Below are positions 35,076-43,976 of a DNA stretch of 64,000 nucleotides, one piece after another. This DNA is from Thiovibrio sp964588325. GTDB taxonomy: Bacteria > Desulfobacterota > Desulfobulbia > Desulfobulbales > Desulfurivibrionaceae. The DNA lies in the NCBI GenBank assembly GCA_964588325.1, contig CAZPOR010000009.1, positions 81,565 through 145,564 of the forward strand, read 5' to 3'. The first letter of the stretch is position 1. Each line of letters opens with the position of its first letter. Both the position numbers and the translations under genes were made by a program. The notes below the pieces were generated by a model that did no database searches, was not told the origin of the DNA, and was given only the letters and a program-made list of their open reading frames with translations.

Positions 35076-36331
35076 CGGTCCCCTCCCTGACCGAGCAGTC
35101 TGGCGAGGAGCATTTCCTCGACCTCTTCGCGCAGGGAACTGGTCCACTCCCGGGAATCATCGGTGACAAGGCCGCCTTCCTGGAGGATTTCCGGGGGGAG
35201 TTTGCTCAGAAACTCCGCGATATCAGGGATCTGCTCCTTGATCGCCGCCGGATGGACATCGAAACGCTCGATGGCCTGGACCAGTTCCGCCATGGGCGTA
35301 TCCTCGCCGAGGTCCGCCGTACGCTCCACTGGCCGCTGGGTGGCAAACACCACTTTTTCCAGCCACATCTCGCCAATCCCTGCGGCAAATCCGCGAAATT
35401 CTTCGGTCAGGACGGCGGAATCACGGTGGAGCTCGGCATGGAGCGGGCTTTTCCCAACCAGTTGCAGCCGGATCGCCAGGGGTCTCGCCTCGGCGTTGGC
35501 CTGTTCCGTTTCCATTGCCTGCCGGACCGCATCAATGGCCACATCCATTGTGGCGCAATCCGTGAGGTCAACCCGGCAGAGGGCCCAACGCAGCACATCC
35601 AGGTCGCGGTGTTCCACCGCAACGATGCGCCCCTCCTCCACCCGCGCCAGGGTGGCCCCTTTGGCTCCGGTTTCATGGATATGCCGTCCCTGGATATTGC
35701 CGGGGAAAACGATCCAGGGCTCCCTGCGCACCTCCTCGCGGAGATGGACATGGCCGAGGGCCCAGTAGTCATACCCTTTGGCTGTAAGATCGTCGAGGGA
35801 ACACGGGGCATAGGGCTCATGGCCCTGCCTGCCGGTGAGGGAGGTGTGGAGCAGGCCGATATTCAGATAATGGGGAAGGGGCTGGGGATAATTGCGGGCG
35901 ATATTTTCGGCCACGGCCCTGGTGTGGTAGCCCTGGCCATGCAGCGCAACCCCCATCGATTCGATGGTTACGGTCTCCGGCTGCTTGGTGGAAAAGAGAT
36001 GGATATTGTCCGGCAGACGCAGCCCCTTGCTGATCTGGCTTGCCGCGTCGTGGTTGCCGGAGACCAGGAAGACCCGGATATTCTCCTTGCGCAGCCGGGA
36101 AATCCGGTCGATGAAGAACAAGCCGGTGTTGTAATCCTTCCATTCCCCGTCGTAGAGATCGCCGGCCAGAAGGACAAAGGCGACCCGTTCCGCAATGGCC
36201 AGGTCGATCAGGTTGTCGAACGCACGTCTCGTTGCCTGGCGGAGCTGGGCAACCGGCGCATCGGCGTAGGATTCCAGTCCGCGCAAGGGGCTGTCGAGGT
36301 GGATATCAGCGGCATGGAGAAAGGTGAACAT
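35072..36331 (-). CDS. yhaO: YhaO-like metallophosphoesterase DNA exonuclease (SbcD/Mre11 type)
   Basis: 419 residues. Calcineurin-like phosphoesterase motifs of the Mre11/SbcD class are present in order: FLHAADIHLDSP, LLAGDLYDGEW, FLVSGNHDAAS, IGLLHTSL and LGHVHLREE, which hold two metal ions. The C-terminal third probably contacts the ATPase. It is paired with the coiled-coil ATPase by an ATGA overlap, the same order as in yhaO-yhaN of Bacillus. The activity is inferred from family only. Confidence 0.92.
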   Translation of the reverse strand: MFTFLHAADIHLDSPLRGLESYADAPVAQLRQATRRAFDNLIDLAIAERVAFVLLAGDLYDGEWKDYNTGLFFIDRISRLRKENIRVFLVSGNHDAASQISKGLRLPDNIHLFSTKQPETVTIESMGVALHGQGYHTRAVAENIARNYPQPLPHYLNIGLLHTSLTGRQGHEPYAPCSLDDLTAKGYDYWALGHVHLREEVRREPWIVFPGNIQGRHIHETGAKGATLARVEEGRIVAVEHRDLDVLRWALCRVDLTDCATMDVAIDAVRQAMETEQANAEARPLAIRLQLVGKSPLHAELHRDSAVLTEEFRGFAAGIGEMWLEKVVFATQRPVERTADLGEDTPMAELVQAIERFDVHPAAIKEQIPDIAEFLSKLPPEILQEGGLVTDDSREWTSSLREEVEEMLLARLLGQGGDR

Positions 36332-37087
36332 TTATTTGACCAGCAGGAAGATGGCGGAAAGGATTACCATGGCAACGACGAATTTCCGGATAAAGTCATT
36401 CCCCTTGGTGATTGTGACGTGGGAGCCGATGAAGGCGCCCAGCATGCTGCCGCAGCCCAGGGCCACCCCCGGCACCACCTGCACTTTGCCGCCGGCCCAG
36501 AAGATCGCCAGGGAAACGCAGGTGAGAAGCAGGATGACAAAGCTCTTGGTGGCGCTGCCCGCCACCAGATCGTACCCGGTGAGCACCATGGCGGCAATAA
36601 TCAGGAAACCCACGCCGGCCTGGATGAAGCCGCCGTACAGACCGACGCCGAAAAACAAAAGCCAGAGCAAAGCCCAGCGCCGCAAGCTGTAATTGCCCTT
36701 CGGCCTGGGCACTATGGCGGACGGTTTGAGAAAGGTGGACAGGGTCATGAGCACCATGAAAACGGCCAGGTATTTTTTAAAGGCCGCGTCGCTGATCACC
36801 AGCGCCCCGTAAGTACCCAGCACGCTGCCGAGTACGGCGGGGATGGCGATAATCAGGCTGAAACGGACCGGAAACACCCCATGGCTGTGGAGCTGCCGGG
36901 TGGCGGTGAGGCTTTGCATGAAAACGCCGAGACGATTGGTGGCATTGGCCACGGTGGGCGGCAAGCCCAAAAAGATAAGCAGGGGAATGGTGAGAAAGGA
37001 ACCGCCTCCGGCCAGGGTATTGATAAAGCCGGCCAGCCCGCCGCCAAGGACCAGCAGAAAAATATTGAGCACGGAAAACTCCTGCAT
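36332..37087 (-). CDS. TauE/SafE-family membrane permease (DUF81)
   Basis: 251 residues (six longer if ATG 37105 is used) with eight or so transmembrane segments, starting with NIFLLVLGGGLAGFINTLAGGGSFLTIPLL and containing VGLYGGFIQAGVGFL, the two glycine-rich repeats of this family. Members export sulfite, sulfoacetate or other anions; the substrate is unknown. GGGAGG lies 4 bases before ATG 37087. Its start is about 180 bases from nadC on the opposite strand. Confidence 0.9.
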   Translation of the reverse strand: MQEFSVLNIFLLVLGGGLAGFINTLAGGGSFLTIPLLIFLGLPPTVANATNRLGVFMQSLTATRQLHSHGVFPVRFSLIIAIPAVLGSVLGTYGALVISDAAFKKYLAVFMVLMTLSTFLKPSAIVPRPKGNYSLRRWALLWLLFFGVGLYGGFIQAGVGFLIIAAMVLTGYDLVAGSATKSFVILLLTCVSLAIFWAGGKVQVVPGVALGCGSMLGAFIGSHVTITKGNDFIRKFVVAMVILSAIFLLVK

Positions 37088-37266
37088 CCAACCTCCCGAA
37101 GTCATTGACTTTACTCAAGCAGAATCTCTCTGTACCACAGCGATGGCCAATATGCCAGCAAACAGTGAATCTCCTCCGGACAGGCCCTTTCTTCTTGACA
37201 CGGGGCACGCAGGACAGCTATCAAGAGGTTTTCGCACCGCGAAAACAGGGCACTCCGGGAGAGACT

Positions 37267-38100
37267 ATGGATACGCAGGCGGCACGGCAAATACAGCAGT
37301 TTCTTGAAGAGGATATCGGCCTGGGCGACATCACCACCGATTCCGTGTTTGGCCCCAGGCAGGAGGGCACGGCCGTATTTGTCGCCAAGGAGGAATTCGT
37401 GGTAGCCGGCCTTGATGCCATCGCCCCCCTTGTGTTCACCACGCGCAATTCGCGGATTGCCTGTACGCCCATGAAAAAAGACGGCGAAACGGCACATCCG
37501 GGGGAGCGCATCTTTTCCGCGCAGGGTCCGGTGCGGGATCTGCTCAGCGCCGAACGCTTGGCCCTCAATCTGGTGCAGAGGCTGAGCGGCATCGCCACCC
37601 TCACCGCCGCTTTTGTCCATGCGGTGGAGGGACTGCCGGTGAGGATCATCGACACCCGCAAAACCACCCCCGGTCTTCGGGCCTATGAAAAATACGCGGT
37701 CCGGGCCGGTGGAGGGCACAACCACCGCTTCAGTCTGGCCGACGGCATTCTGCTCAAGGACAACCATATCGCGGCAACAGGTTCGATCACCGAGGCGGTG
37801 CGCATCCTGCGGGACAAGGCGCCCCATACCCTGAAGATCGAGGTTGAAACCGAAAACCTTGCCCAGGTCGAGGAATGTCTTGCCTGCGGGGTGGAGATCA
37901 TCATGCTCGACAACATGGCCCCTGCCCTGATGCGCCAGGCCGTGGGCCTGATAGGCGGCCGCGCCCTGGTGGAGGCCTCCGGCGGGGTGAATCTCGCCAA
38001 TGTCCGCGAGATTGCCGAAACCGGGGTTGACCTCATCTCGGTGGGCGCTCTCACCCATTCCGCCAGGGCTATGGATATCAGCATGCGGTTGAGCGTCTAA
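37267..38100 (+). CDS. nadC: Nicotinate-nucleotide pyrophosphorylase (carboxylating), quinolinate phosphoribosyltransferase
   Basis: 277 residues. NadC converts quinolinate and PRPP to nicotinate mononucleotide in NAD synthesis. Recognisable are the LxEDIGLGDITT start, AERLALNLVQRLSGIATLT, the IIDTRKTTPGLRAYEKYAVRAGGGHNHR active-site region, ILLKDNHI, and EASGGVNLANVREIAETGVDLISVGALTHS. The ATG has GGGAG 6 bases upstream; a longer upstream frame is not conserved. The gene stands alone. Confidence 0.95.
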   Translation: MDTQAARQIQQFLEEDIGLGDITTDSVFGPRQEGTAVFVAKEEFVVAGLDAIAPLVFTTRNSRIACTPMKKDGETAHPGERIFSAQGPVRDLLSAERLALNLVQRLSGIATLTAAFVHAVEGLPVRIIDTRKTTPGLRAYEKYAVRAGGGHNHRFSLADGILLKDNHIAATGSITEAVRILRDKAPHTLKIEVETENLAQVEECLACGVEIIMLDNMAPALMRQAVGLIGGRALVEASGGVNLANVREIAETGVDLISVGALTHSARAMDISMRLSV

Positions 38101-38104
38101 GCGG

Positions 38105-40729
38105 TTACGCCTCGATCACCTTCTTGATGGCCGCCGCCAGGCTGGTAATGGTGTAGGGTTTTTGCAGGAAATCCTTAACCCCGAGGCGAAGGATCTCCTC
38201 CACCCTGTTGTCCTTGCGAAATCCCGAGGCAAGAAGCACCCTTACCGAGGGATTGATTTTTTGCATCTCGATAAAAGCCTCCCTGCCGGACATGACCGGC
38301 ATGGCCATGTCCAGAAGCACCGCCTGTATTTCTGCCTGATGCTGCCGGTAGATCTCCACCCCCTCCCGGCCGTTGCTTGCGGTGAGCACCGAATAGCCCA
38401 CGGCCAGCAAAACATCCTCCGCCATGCTCCGGACGAGTTCATCGTCATCCACCACCAGGATCAACCCTGTTCCCCGGACGATATTGAGGCTCTGCCCGGC
38501 GGCAAGCGAGGCTCCCGGGCGGACCAGGGCGGGGAGATAGACATTGAAGGTGGAACCAAGCCCCGGCTCCGAATAGACATCGATAAAGCCCAGTTGCTGG
38601 CGAACGATATTGTAGACCATGGCCAACCCAAGGCCGGTGCCCTTGCCTTGTTCCTTGGTGGTAAAGAAGGGATCGAAAATCTTGGCCGCGGTCTTGGTGT
38701 CCATGCCCACTCCGGTGTCGCTCACCGAAACGCGCCAATACGCATTCGCGATTGCCTCGGGGTGTTTTTTCTGAAACACCCGGTCCACCGTGATCTTCTT
38801 GATGGCCACGGCGAGGGTGCCGCCCCATTGGGCATCTTCGCGCATGATGGTCATGGAGTGCACCGCATTGATGCAGAGGTTCAGCAGAACCTGCTCCATC
38901 TCGGTGGTGTCCGCAAGCACGTAGGCCGGTTCCGCGGCAGGATGCTCCTCCACCTTCACTGACTTGTCAAAGGTGTTCTCCCCGATCTTGCGCACATGCT
39001 TGAGGGAGAGGTTCAGATCCACGGGCACCAGGTCGGTCTGCTGCTTGCGAGACAGGGTGAGCAATTGCCGGACCATGTCCACGGCCCGCTGCCCCGCTGT
39101 TTCCATGCGCTCAAGATACTCGTTCAACTCCGTGGAGGAAAGGGTTTGGTGATTTTTGATCTTGTACTGGAGCAGGGAGAGATTGCCCAGTATGGAGGCA
39201 AGAACATTGTTGAAATCATGGGCCAGCCCGCCGGCAAGGGTGCCGATGGATTCCATCTTCTGGGCCTGCCGCAGTTGCTGTTCCTTGCGCTCAAGCTCGG
39301 TGATGTCATCAAGGCGAATGGCCACGCCGGCGGTGCCGTTGGCGATCAGGGGAAAGAAAGTCAGATTGTAGAGATGTTCCGGGTTCTGGCTTACCTGCTC
39401 GCGGGGGAGGGTCACCGTGTTCAGGTTTCGCCCGGCATCGTCGACCTGCTGGGTATATTTGCAAAAAAATGGGGCAATATCATAGATCTTTTTGCCGATC
39501 GCCTCCTGGGAGGAGACGCCGGTGAGCTTGCACGCCGCGGTGTTCCATTGGGTAACGGTGCAATCGACGTCCAGGGTGACCAGCATGGAGGGCATGGACT
39601 CGATGATATTGTTGAGGTAGTTGCGCATCCGGGCAATCTCCCGCTCCGCGGCCTTTTGCGCGGTGATGTCGCGGATCAGTCCTTCGTATTTGTTCACCTT
39701 CCCGCCAAACCCCCGGACCGCGTGACAGGTCAAGGCGGCAATGATGGGAGTGCTGTTGTTGGCGATAAGAATAAGTTCGTAGTCCTTGACAAACCCCTGG
39801 GAGCCCATCAGCTCCTTGAATGTGGCGAATGAATCCTCGTTCTCGAAGATGTTGGCAAAGAGGTTTCTGCCGAGCATTTCCTCCAGTGAATCAGCGCCGA
39901 GGATGGAGATGAACGCGGGGTTTACATCAAGAAGCTCCCCTTTTTCGTCGGCCACGAAAATTCCTTCCATGGCCCGCTCGAACAGATGCCTGAATTTTTT
40001 CTCGGAGTTTTGCAGCGCCAGCTCCCGGGAGGCTATGGTGCTGGCCATGACATGCAGGGTCTGGGAAAAACGCTCCAGCTCCAGCACCCCCCGGGGCATG
40101 GGGATCTCCACATTGAAATCACCCTGGGTAATGCTGTCGGTTGCCTGCATGAAGCGTTGGACCGGCCCGCTCAAACGCTGAGCCAGAAACGAGCCGATTA
40201 CAACGGAGAGGAGCCAAAAGCCAAGGCCGGTGAGCGCCGCGTTTCTCTGGATCTCGTGCAGGTGTGCAAGGATCGGCTTCATGGACAGGGAAACCCTGGT
40301 TACGCCAAAAACCATGCCGCCGATGGCGATGGGCGCGGCAACCACCAACTGATCATGGACTGGATCGATCTTGACCCGTATCTCGTTGTCCGTAATCGCA
40401 AGATCTTCCTCCATCATGGTGCCGAGCAGCCGCACCTCGGAGGCGGCCAGGATGTTTCCTTGGCTGTTGGCGATCTGGATGGACTCGATGTCTACCAGGG
40501 TGGAAGATTCCCGGACGTATTCCTGGAGAGGCGCGTAATTTTCCGTGATCAGGTGATCGATCACGGCAAAGGCCGTGGTGCGGGCGATGGCCGTGCCATG
40601 GGCGGAAAGGTTGCTGATGGCGTATTTTTTAAAGATATGGGAATACAAAATGACGAGCGAGGCCGTCAGCAGCAGGGTGATGGCCGTGCAATAGAAAATA
40701 AGATGGGTGCGCAGGCGGAAGGCAGTCAT
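38105..40729 (-). CDS. Hybrid sensor histidine kinase (HAMP, two PAS, HisKA, HATPase, receiver)
   Basis: 874 residues from ATG 40729. Two transmembrane segments (about 11-33 and 166-188) flank a periplasmic domain. A HAMP linker (190-240), PAS domains near 245-360 and 370-480, the H-box LAGGLAHDFNNVLASI (His near 504), a HATPase domain with GKGTGLGLAMVYNIV, and a C-terminal receiver with ILVVDDDELVRSM and VLLDMAMPVMSG follow. The start shares one base with the stop of the PhnD-like gene (TGATG), so the binding protein and kinase are translationally coupled. No output regulator is near. Confidence 0.93.
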   Translation of the reverse strand: MTAFRLRTHLIFYCTAITLLLTASLVILYSHIFKKYAISNLSAHGTAIARTTAFAVIDHLITENYAPLQEYVRESSTLVDIESIQIANSQGNILAASEVRLLGTMMEEDLAITDNEIRVKIDPVHDQLVVAAPIAIGGMVFGVTRVSLSMKPILAHLHEIQRNAALTGLGFWLLSVVIGSFLAQRLSGPVQRFMQATDSITQGDFNVEIPMPRGVLELERFSQTLHVMASTIASRELALQNSEKKFRHLFERAMEGIFVADEKGELLDVNPAFISILGADSLEEMLGRNLFANIFENEDSFATFKELMGSQGFVKDYELILIANNSTPIIAALTCHAVRGFGGKVNKYEGLIRDITAQKAAEREIARMRNYLNNIIESMPSMLVTLDVDCTVTQWNTAACKLTGVSSQEAIGKKIYDIAPFFCKYTQQVDDAGRNLNTVTLPREQVSQNPEHLYNLTFFPLIANGTAGVAIRLDDITELERKEQQLRQAQKMESIGTLAGGLAHDFNNVLASILGNLSLLQYKIKNHQTLSSTELNEYLERMETAGQRAVDMVRQLLTLSRKQQTDLVPVDLNLSLKHVRKIGENTFDKSVKVEEHPAAEPAYVLADTTEMEQVLLNLCINAVHSMTIMREDAQWGGTLAVAIKKITVDRVFQKKHPEAIANAYWRVSVSDTGVGMDTKTAAKIFDPFFTTKEQGKGTGLGLAMVYNIVRQQLGFIDVYSEPGLGSTFNVYLPALVRPGASLAAGQSLNIVRGTGLILVVDDDELVRSMAEDVLLAVGYSVLTASNGREGVEIYRQHQAEIQAVLLDMAMPVMSGREAFIEMQKINPSVRVLLASGFRKDNRVEEILRLGVKDFLQKPYTITSLAAAIKKVIEA

Positions 40730-41595
40730 CAATGATGCGTGTAGAATGCGTGGTTTTTGATGACGTCGTAGAACGGATCGTAATCTTTTGTGGTTGCGGC
40801 GACGATCTTCTTGATTTGCAGGCTCTTCAGGATTGCCAGATCCTCCGGTTTGTCCGGCGAAAGAGAGGTCAGTACCTCGCGGATGGCGGCGGCGGTCTGG
40901 TGGTCCATGCCGCTCTTGACCACAAAGGGGAACTGGGGAACCTCGGCGGACCGGGAGACGATCCTGAACTGATCCTTGACCGGAGCGAATTCCTTCATCT
41001 CCAGGGTGTCAAGACGGATTACCCCGCCATCGTATTTCTTGTTGAGCACTCCGTAGATGATGGTGTCGAGCTTGCCGACAAACGGGATATCCAGATCCTT
41101 TTTCGAGTCGATCTTTTTTTCGTCAAGCTGGGCCTTGAAAAACATGTATCCGGCATAGGAATGCTCGCCAATGGCGGCGATTTTCTTCCCCTTGCATTGC
41201 TCGATGGTTGTGATCTCGCTGTCCCGCCGGACGATGACCCCGCCCCAGAAGGAGGGAACTCCCTTGGCGATCGCGGTGTATCCGGCGGGCAGCATCTTAT
41301 AGTAGACGGTAATGGAAGGCAGGGCCAGATCGTATTCACCGGCCAGACTTTTTTTGAGAAATGCCTCCGAATCCGTGGCGGAGACAAGCAGCACCTTTTT
41401 CCCGAGCCGTTTTTCAATCCTGGCGGCAAGGGGGCTGAAAACCTCGATCACGCTCTTGGGCGATTTGTAGGGAAACACGGCAAAACGGATGGCTTCGCTT
41501 GTTTCCTGGGCCAGGCAAGACAGGGGCAAGGCCATGCTCCATGCCGCCACACAAAGAAAAAACCAGAATGCCGGTCTGGTCAATATTCTGCGCAT
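40729..41595 (-). CDS. PhnD-like periplasmic substrate-binding protein (phosphate/phosphite/phosphonate type)
   Basis: 288 residues with a signal peptide (residues about 1-29, ALPLSCLAQE) and a two-lobed PBP fold: IRFAVFPYKSPKSVIEVFSPLAARIEKRLGKKV, YDLALPSITVYY, GVIVRRDSEITTIEQCKGKKIAAIGEHSYAGYMFFKAQL. These features match phosphonate-type PhnD binding proteins, which often pair with sensor kinases. No ABC permease or ATPase follows, and its stop meets the kinase ATG, so it is probably a sensor. Ligand not known. Confidence 0.83.
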   Translation of the reverse strand: MRRILTRPAFWFFLCVAAWSMALPLSCLAQETSEAIRFAVFPYKSPKSVIEVFSPLAARIEKRLGKKVLLVSATDSEAFLKKSLAGEYDLALPSITVYYKMLPAGYTAIAKGVPSFWGGVIVRRDSEITTIEQCKGKKIAAIGEHSYAGYMFFKAQLDEKKIDSKKDLDIPFVGKLDTIIYGVLNKKYDGGVIRLDTLEMKEFAPVKDQFRIVSRSAEVPQFPFVVKSGMDHQTAAAIREVLTSLSPDKPEDLAILKSLQIKKIVAATTKDYDPFYDVIKNHAFYTHH

Positions 41596-41698
41596 GCTGT
41601 TTCTCCCTGAGGTGGTTGTTTTGTTCCGCGGTGTACGGCCGGTGCATAATGATAGACGGTTCCAGGCGCTGCTGTCAATTGACGGTTTGCGGTTTTTT

Positions 41699-41762
41699 GC
41701 AGGGCAAGATGGCCAGGCCGGAAAAAAATCAGCGCCGTTCCGGCCTGGCCATCTTGCCCTGC
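41699..41762. repeat. Perfect 25-bp inverted repeat in the phnD-like/gmhA divergent gap
   Basis: The arm at 41699-41723 (starting GCAGGGCAAGATGG) and the arm at 41738-41762 are exact reverse complements with a 14-base spacer. It is not placed at the 3' end of any gene and lacks a T-run, so it is not a simple terminator. It sits just 5' of the gmhA promoter. It could be a cruciform, a REP-like element or a small structured RNA. Confidence 0.85.
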
Positions 41763-41767
41763 TTGTA

Positions 41768-41796
41768 TTGACAAAAAAACGGAGCTGGACTATTTT
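41768..41796 (+). promoter_or_regulatory. Sigma-70-type promoter of gmhA
   Basis: -35 TTGACA (41768-41773) and -10 TATTTT (41791-41796) are separated by exactly 17 bases, about 75 bases before the gmhA start. The -35 is a consensus match and the -10 matches four of six. It begins 6 bases after the long inverted repeat. Confidence 0.6.
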
Positions 41797-41871
41797 GCCA
41801 CAATTTAGGAGCCGTCACCAAAGAATCGCCGGTGTTCCCCTGCTGTTTTTGACTCTTTCCAAAGGATCCCC

Positions 41872-42456
41872 ATGGACCAGCTCATCGAAGAAAGCCTGAA
41901 GCATTCCATTGCCGCCAAGCAAGCGCTGGTCGCCACCCAGATGGGCGGTATCAAGCAACTGGCCCAGTGGATGATCGACACCATCAAGCGCGGCAACAAG
42001 CTGATGATTTTCGGCAACGGGGGCAGCGCCGCCGATGCCCAGCACATGGCGGCCGAATTCGTCAACCGGTTCATGATCGACCGCCCTCCCCTGGCCGCCA
42101 TCGCCCTGACCACGGACAGCTCCATCCTTACCAGCATCGGCAACGATTTTTCCTTCGATGAAATCTTCAGCAAGCAGATCCTGGCCCTGGGCAAGGAAGG
42201 CGACCTGGCCCTGGGCATTTCAACGAGCGGCAACTCGCCCAATGTCATCAAGGCGGTGGAGGCGGCAAAAATCCTGGGCATGCAGACCGCGGTGCTCACC
42301 GGCAAGGACGGCGGCAGACTCATCACCCTGGCCGACCTGACCATCAACGTGCCCTCGCATGTGACCCCGGCCATCCAGGAAGCGCATCTCTGGGTGGAGC
42401 ATCTGCTCTGCCAGATCGTGGACGAGGCATTGTACGGACGCGGCGTTTCCGCCTGA
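41872..42456 (+). CDS. gmhA: Phosphoheptose isomerase
   Basis: 194-residue SIS-domain isomerase. GmhA converts sedoheptulose 7-phosphate to glycero-manno-heptose 7-phosphate, the first step of LPS core heptose. Key blocks are GNKLMIFGNGGSAADAQHMAAEFVNRF, TTDSSILTSIGND, LGISTSGNSPNVIKAVEAA and IQEAHLWVEHLLCQIVDE. The length is typical. The ATG has AAAGGA 6 bases upstream. A near-consensus promoter precedes it. Confidence 0.94.
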   Translation: MDQLIEESLKHSIAAKQALVATQMGGIKQLAQWMIDTIKRGNKLMIFGNGGSAADAQHMAAEFVNRFMIDRPPLAAIALTTDSSILTSIGNDFSFDEIFSKQILALGKEGDLALGISTSGNSPNVIKAVEAAKILGMQTAVLTGKDGGRLITLADLTINVPSHVTPAIQEAHLWVEHLLCQIVDEALYGRGVSA

Positions 42457-42479
42457 TCCTGAAGCGTCCGTCTGAATAC

Positions 42480-42618
42480 TTATGAACTCGCAAAAACACG
42501 GGGAAATCTCGCGGAGACGCGAAGCGCGCAGAGATAAAGCTGAGTGGGTATAACATATTGATAAAAAGTAGTTTTTTCTTTGCGACCTCTGCGCCTTAGC
42601 GAGAAAATACAGTTTTTT
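42480..42618. repeat. Degenerate GCAGAG/CTCTGC inverted repeat
   Basis: Between gmhA and the DHS-like gene, TCTCGCGGAGACGCGAAG (from 42508) and TCTTTGCGACCTCTGCGCC (from 42577) form poorly matched arms. This pattern is a common interspersed repeat in many genomes. The 42457-42647 gap contains no gene. Confidence 0.5.
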
Positions 42619-42647
42619 CGGGATCATCAATACTTGGACAAAAACCA

Positions 42648-43598
42648 ATGAAAACATACCAGCCCCTGGATTTTTCCGGCCTCAATACCTATTCGATCCA
42701 CGACCGGTACAGCAAGGTCACGGTGGAGAATTTCGCCAAGCCGCTGGCGCCCGGCTCCACGCTCAAGGAATTCATCGCCTCCCTGCCCGAGCAATTGCTG
42801 GGGCTGGATTTTCCCGAGCTGGTCGGCCGGCTGGCCGCAAGCCACGAGAATGACCGGCCCATCGTGGTGGGCATGGGCGCCCATGTGATCAAGGTGGGGC
42901 TCAACCCCATTCTCATCGACCTCATGGAGCGGGGCATCATCAGCGCCATTGCCTTAAACGGCGCGGGCATCGTCCATGACACCGAGATCGCCATGGCGGG
43001 CCGCACCTCGGAGGAGGTGGGCGATGTTTTGGGCAGCGGCGCCTTTGGCGCGGCCAAGGAAACCGGCGAGGTGGTCAATGCCGGGATCAACCTGGGCGCG
43101 AAAAAAGGGTTGGGGTTGGGCGAGGCGTTGGGCGAATATCTCTTGGCCCAGAACTTCCCGTACAACAGTATGAGCCTGCTGGCCACGGCCAAGCGGCTGG
43201 GGATCCCGCTCACCGTGCATGTGGCCATGGGCACCGACATCGTCCATATCCACCCCACGGCCAACGGCGCGGCCATCGGCCAGACCAGCCACCGGGATTT
43301 CCGGCTCTTCTGCGGCCTGGTCGCCGAGCTGGAAGGCGGGGCTTATCTCAATTTCGGCTCCGCCGTGCTTTTGCCTGAGGTTTTTTTAAAGGCCCTCACC
43401 GTGGCCCGCAACCTGGGGCATGTGGTGAACAACTTCACCACGGCCAACTTCGATTTCATCCGCCATTACCGGACTATGACCAACGTGGTGAACCGGCCGA
43501 CCATGGGCGGCGGCAAAGGATATAACATCATCGGGCACCACGAGCTTTTGATCCCGCTTTTGGCGGCAACCCTGCTCGACCGGCTCCATGGAAAATGA
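42648..43598 (+). CDS. Deoxyhypusine-synthase-like conserved protein of unknown function
   Basis: 316 residues. Glycine-rich segments such as RPIVVGMGAHVIKVGLNPIL, IISAIALNGAGIVHDTEIAMAG and NSMSLLATAKRLGIPLTVHVAMGTDIVHIHP are arranged like the NAD-binding and active-site regions of the deoxyhypusine synthase fold. Bacteria with eukaryote-type hypusine are rare and no eIF5A-like protein is seen, so the true substrate must differ. It lies downstream of gmhA on the same strand, 191 bases away with a repeat between. Function unknown. Confidence 0.6.
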   Translation: MKTYQPLDFSGLNTYSIHDRYSKVTVENFAKPLAPGSTLKEFIASLPEQLLGLDFPELVGRLAASHENDRPIVVGMGAHVIKVGLNPILIDLMERGIISAIALNGAGIVHDTEIAMAGRTSEEVGDVLGSGAFGAAKETGEVVNAGINLGAKKGLGLGEALGEYLLAQNFPYNSMSLLATAKRLGIPLTVHVAMGTDIVHIHPTANGAAIGQTSHRDFRLFCGLVAELEGGAYLNFGSAVLLPEVFLKALTVARNLGHVVNNFTTANFDFIRHYRTMTNVVNRPTMGGGKGYNIIGHHELLIPLLAATLLDRLHGK

Positions 43599-43713
43599 GC
43601 CCGCCGGCTGAGTTGCACCCAAAGGGTATACGTTTCGTATGAGCAGGCAAGCTGCTCAATTTAGCTTTATCTTGCGCAATTTGCGGAAAAAAGCTACATA
43701 ACGAGGTCATCCC

Positions 43714-43929
43714 ATGCCATTGCATGATTTTCTTTGTCGCGGTTGCGGGTATGTCTTCGAGGCTCTGGTCATGGGCACGGATCAACCGGTCTGTCCGCAA
43801 TGCGGCGGCACGGAGCTGACCAAGCAGATGTCCACCTTTGCCTGCCGCACCACCAGAGGCGGCGCCGACAGTTCGGGCACCGCCAGGTGTTCCGGCTGCT
43901 CGGGCGGAAACTGCGGCGCCTGTCATTAA
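43714..43929 (+). CDS. FmdB-type zinc-ribbon small protein
   Basis: 71 residues. The FmdB pattern is PLHDFLCRGCGYVFEALVMGTDQPVCPQCGGTELTKQMSTFACRT with two CxxC pairs forming a zinc ribbon, followed by a Ser/Gly/Cys-rich tail (CSGCSGGNCGACH). FmdB-like proteins are widespread and poorly understood, with proposed roles in regulation. It sits 47 bases upstream of hemC, so it may be co-transcribed with the haem genes. Confidence 0.88.
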   Translation: MPLHDFLCRGCGYVFEALVMGTDQPVCPQCGGTELTKQMSTFACRTTRGGADSSGTARCSGCSGGNCGACH

Positions 43930-43976
43930 CTCAGGGTAAACCGTCTGTTCGAGAACCAACACCAGGGGAACAGTTG

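Noticed and set aside
43734..43976. Extension of hemC into the FmdB gene
   Set aside because: The conserved HemC N-terminus begins at ATG 43977, which has a ribosome site; the extension overlaps FmdB in another frame.
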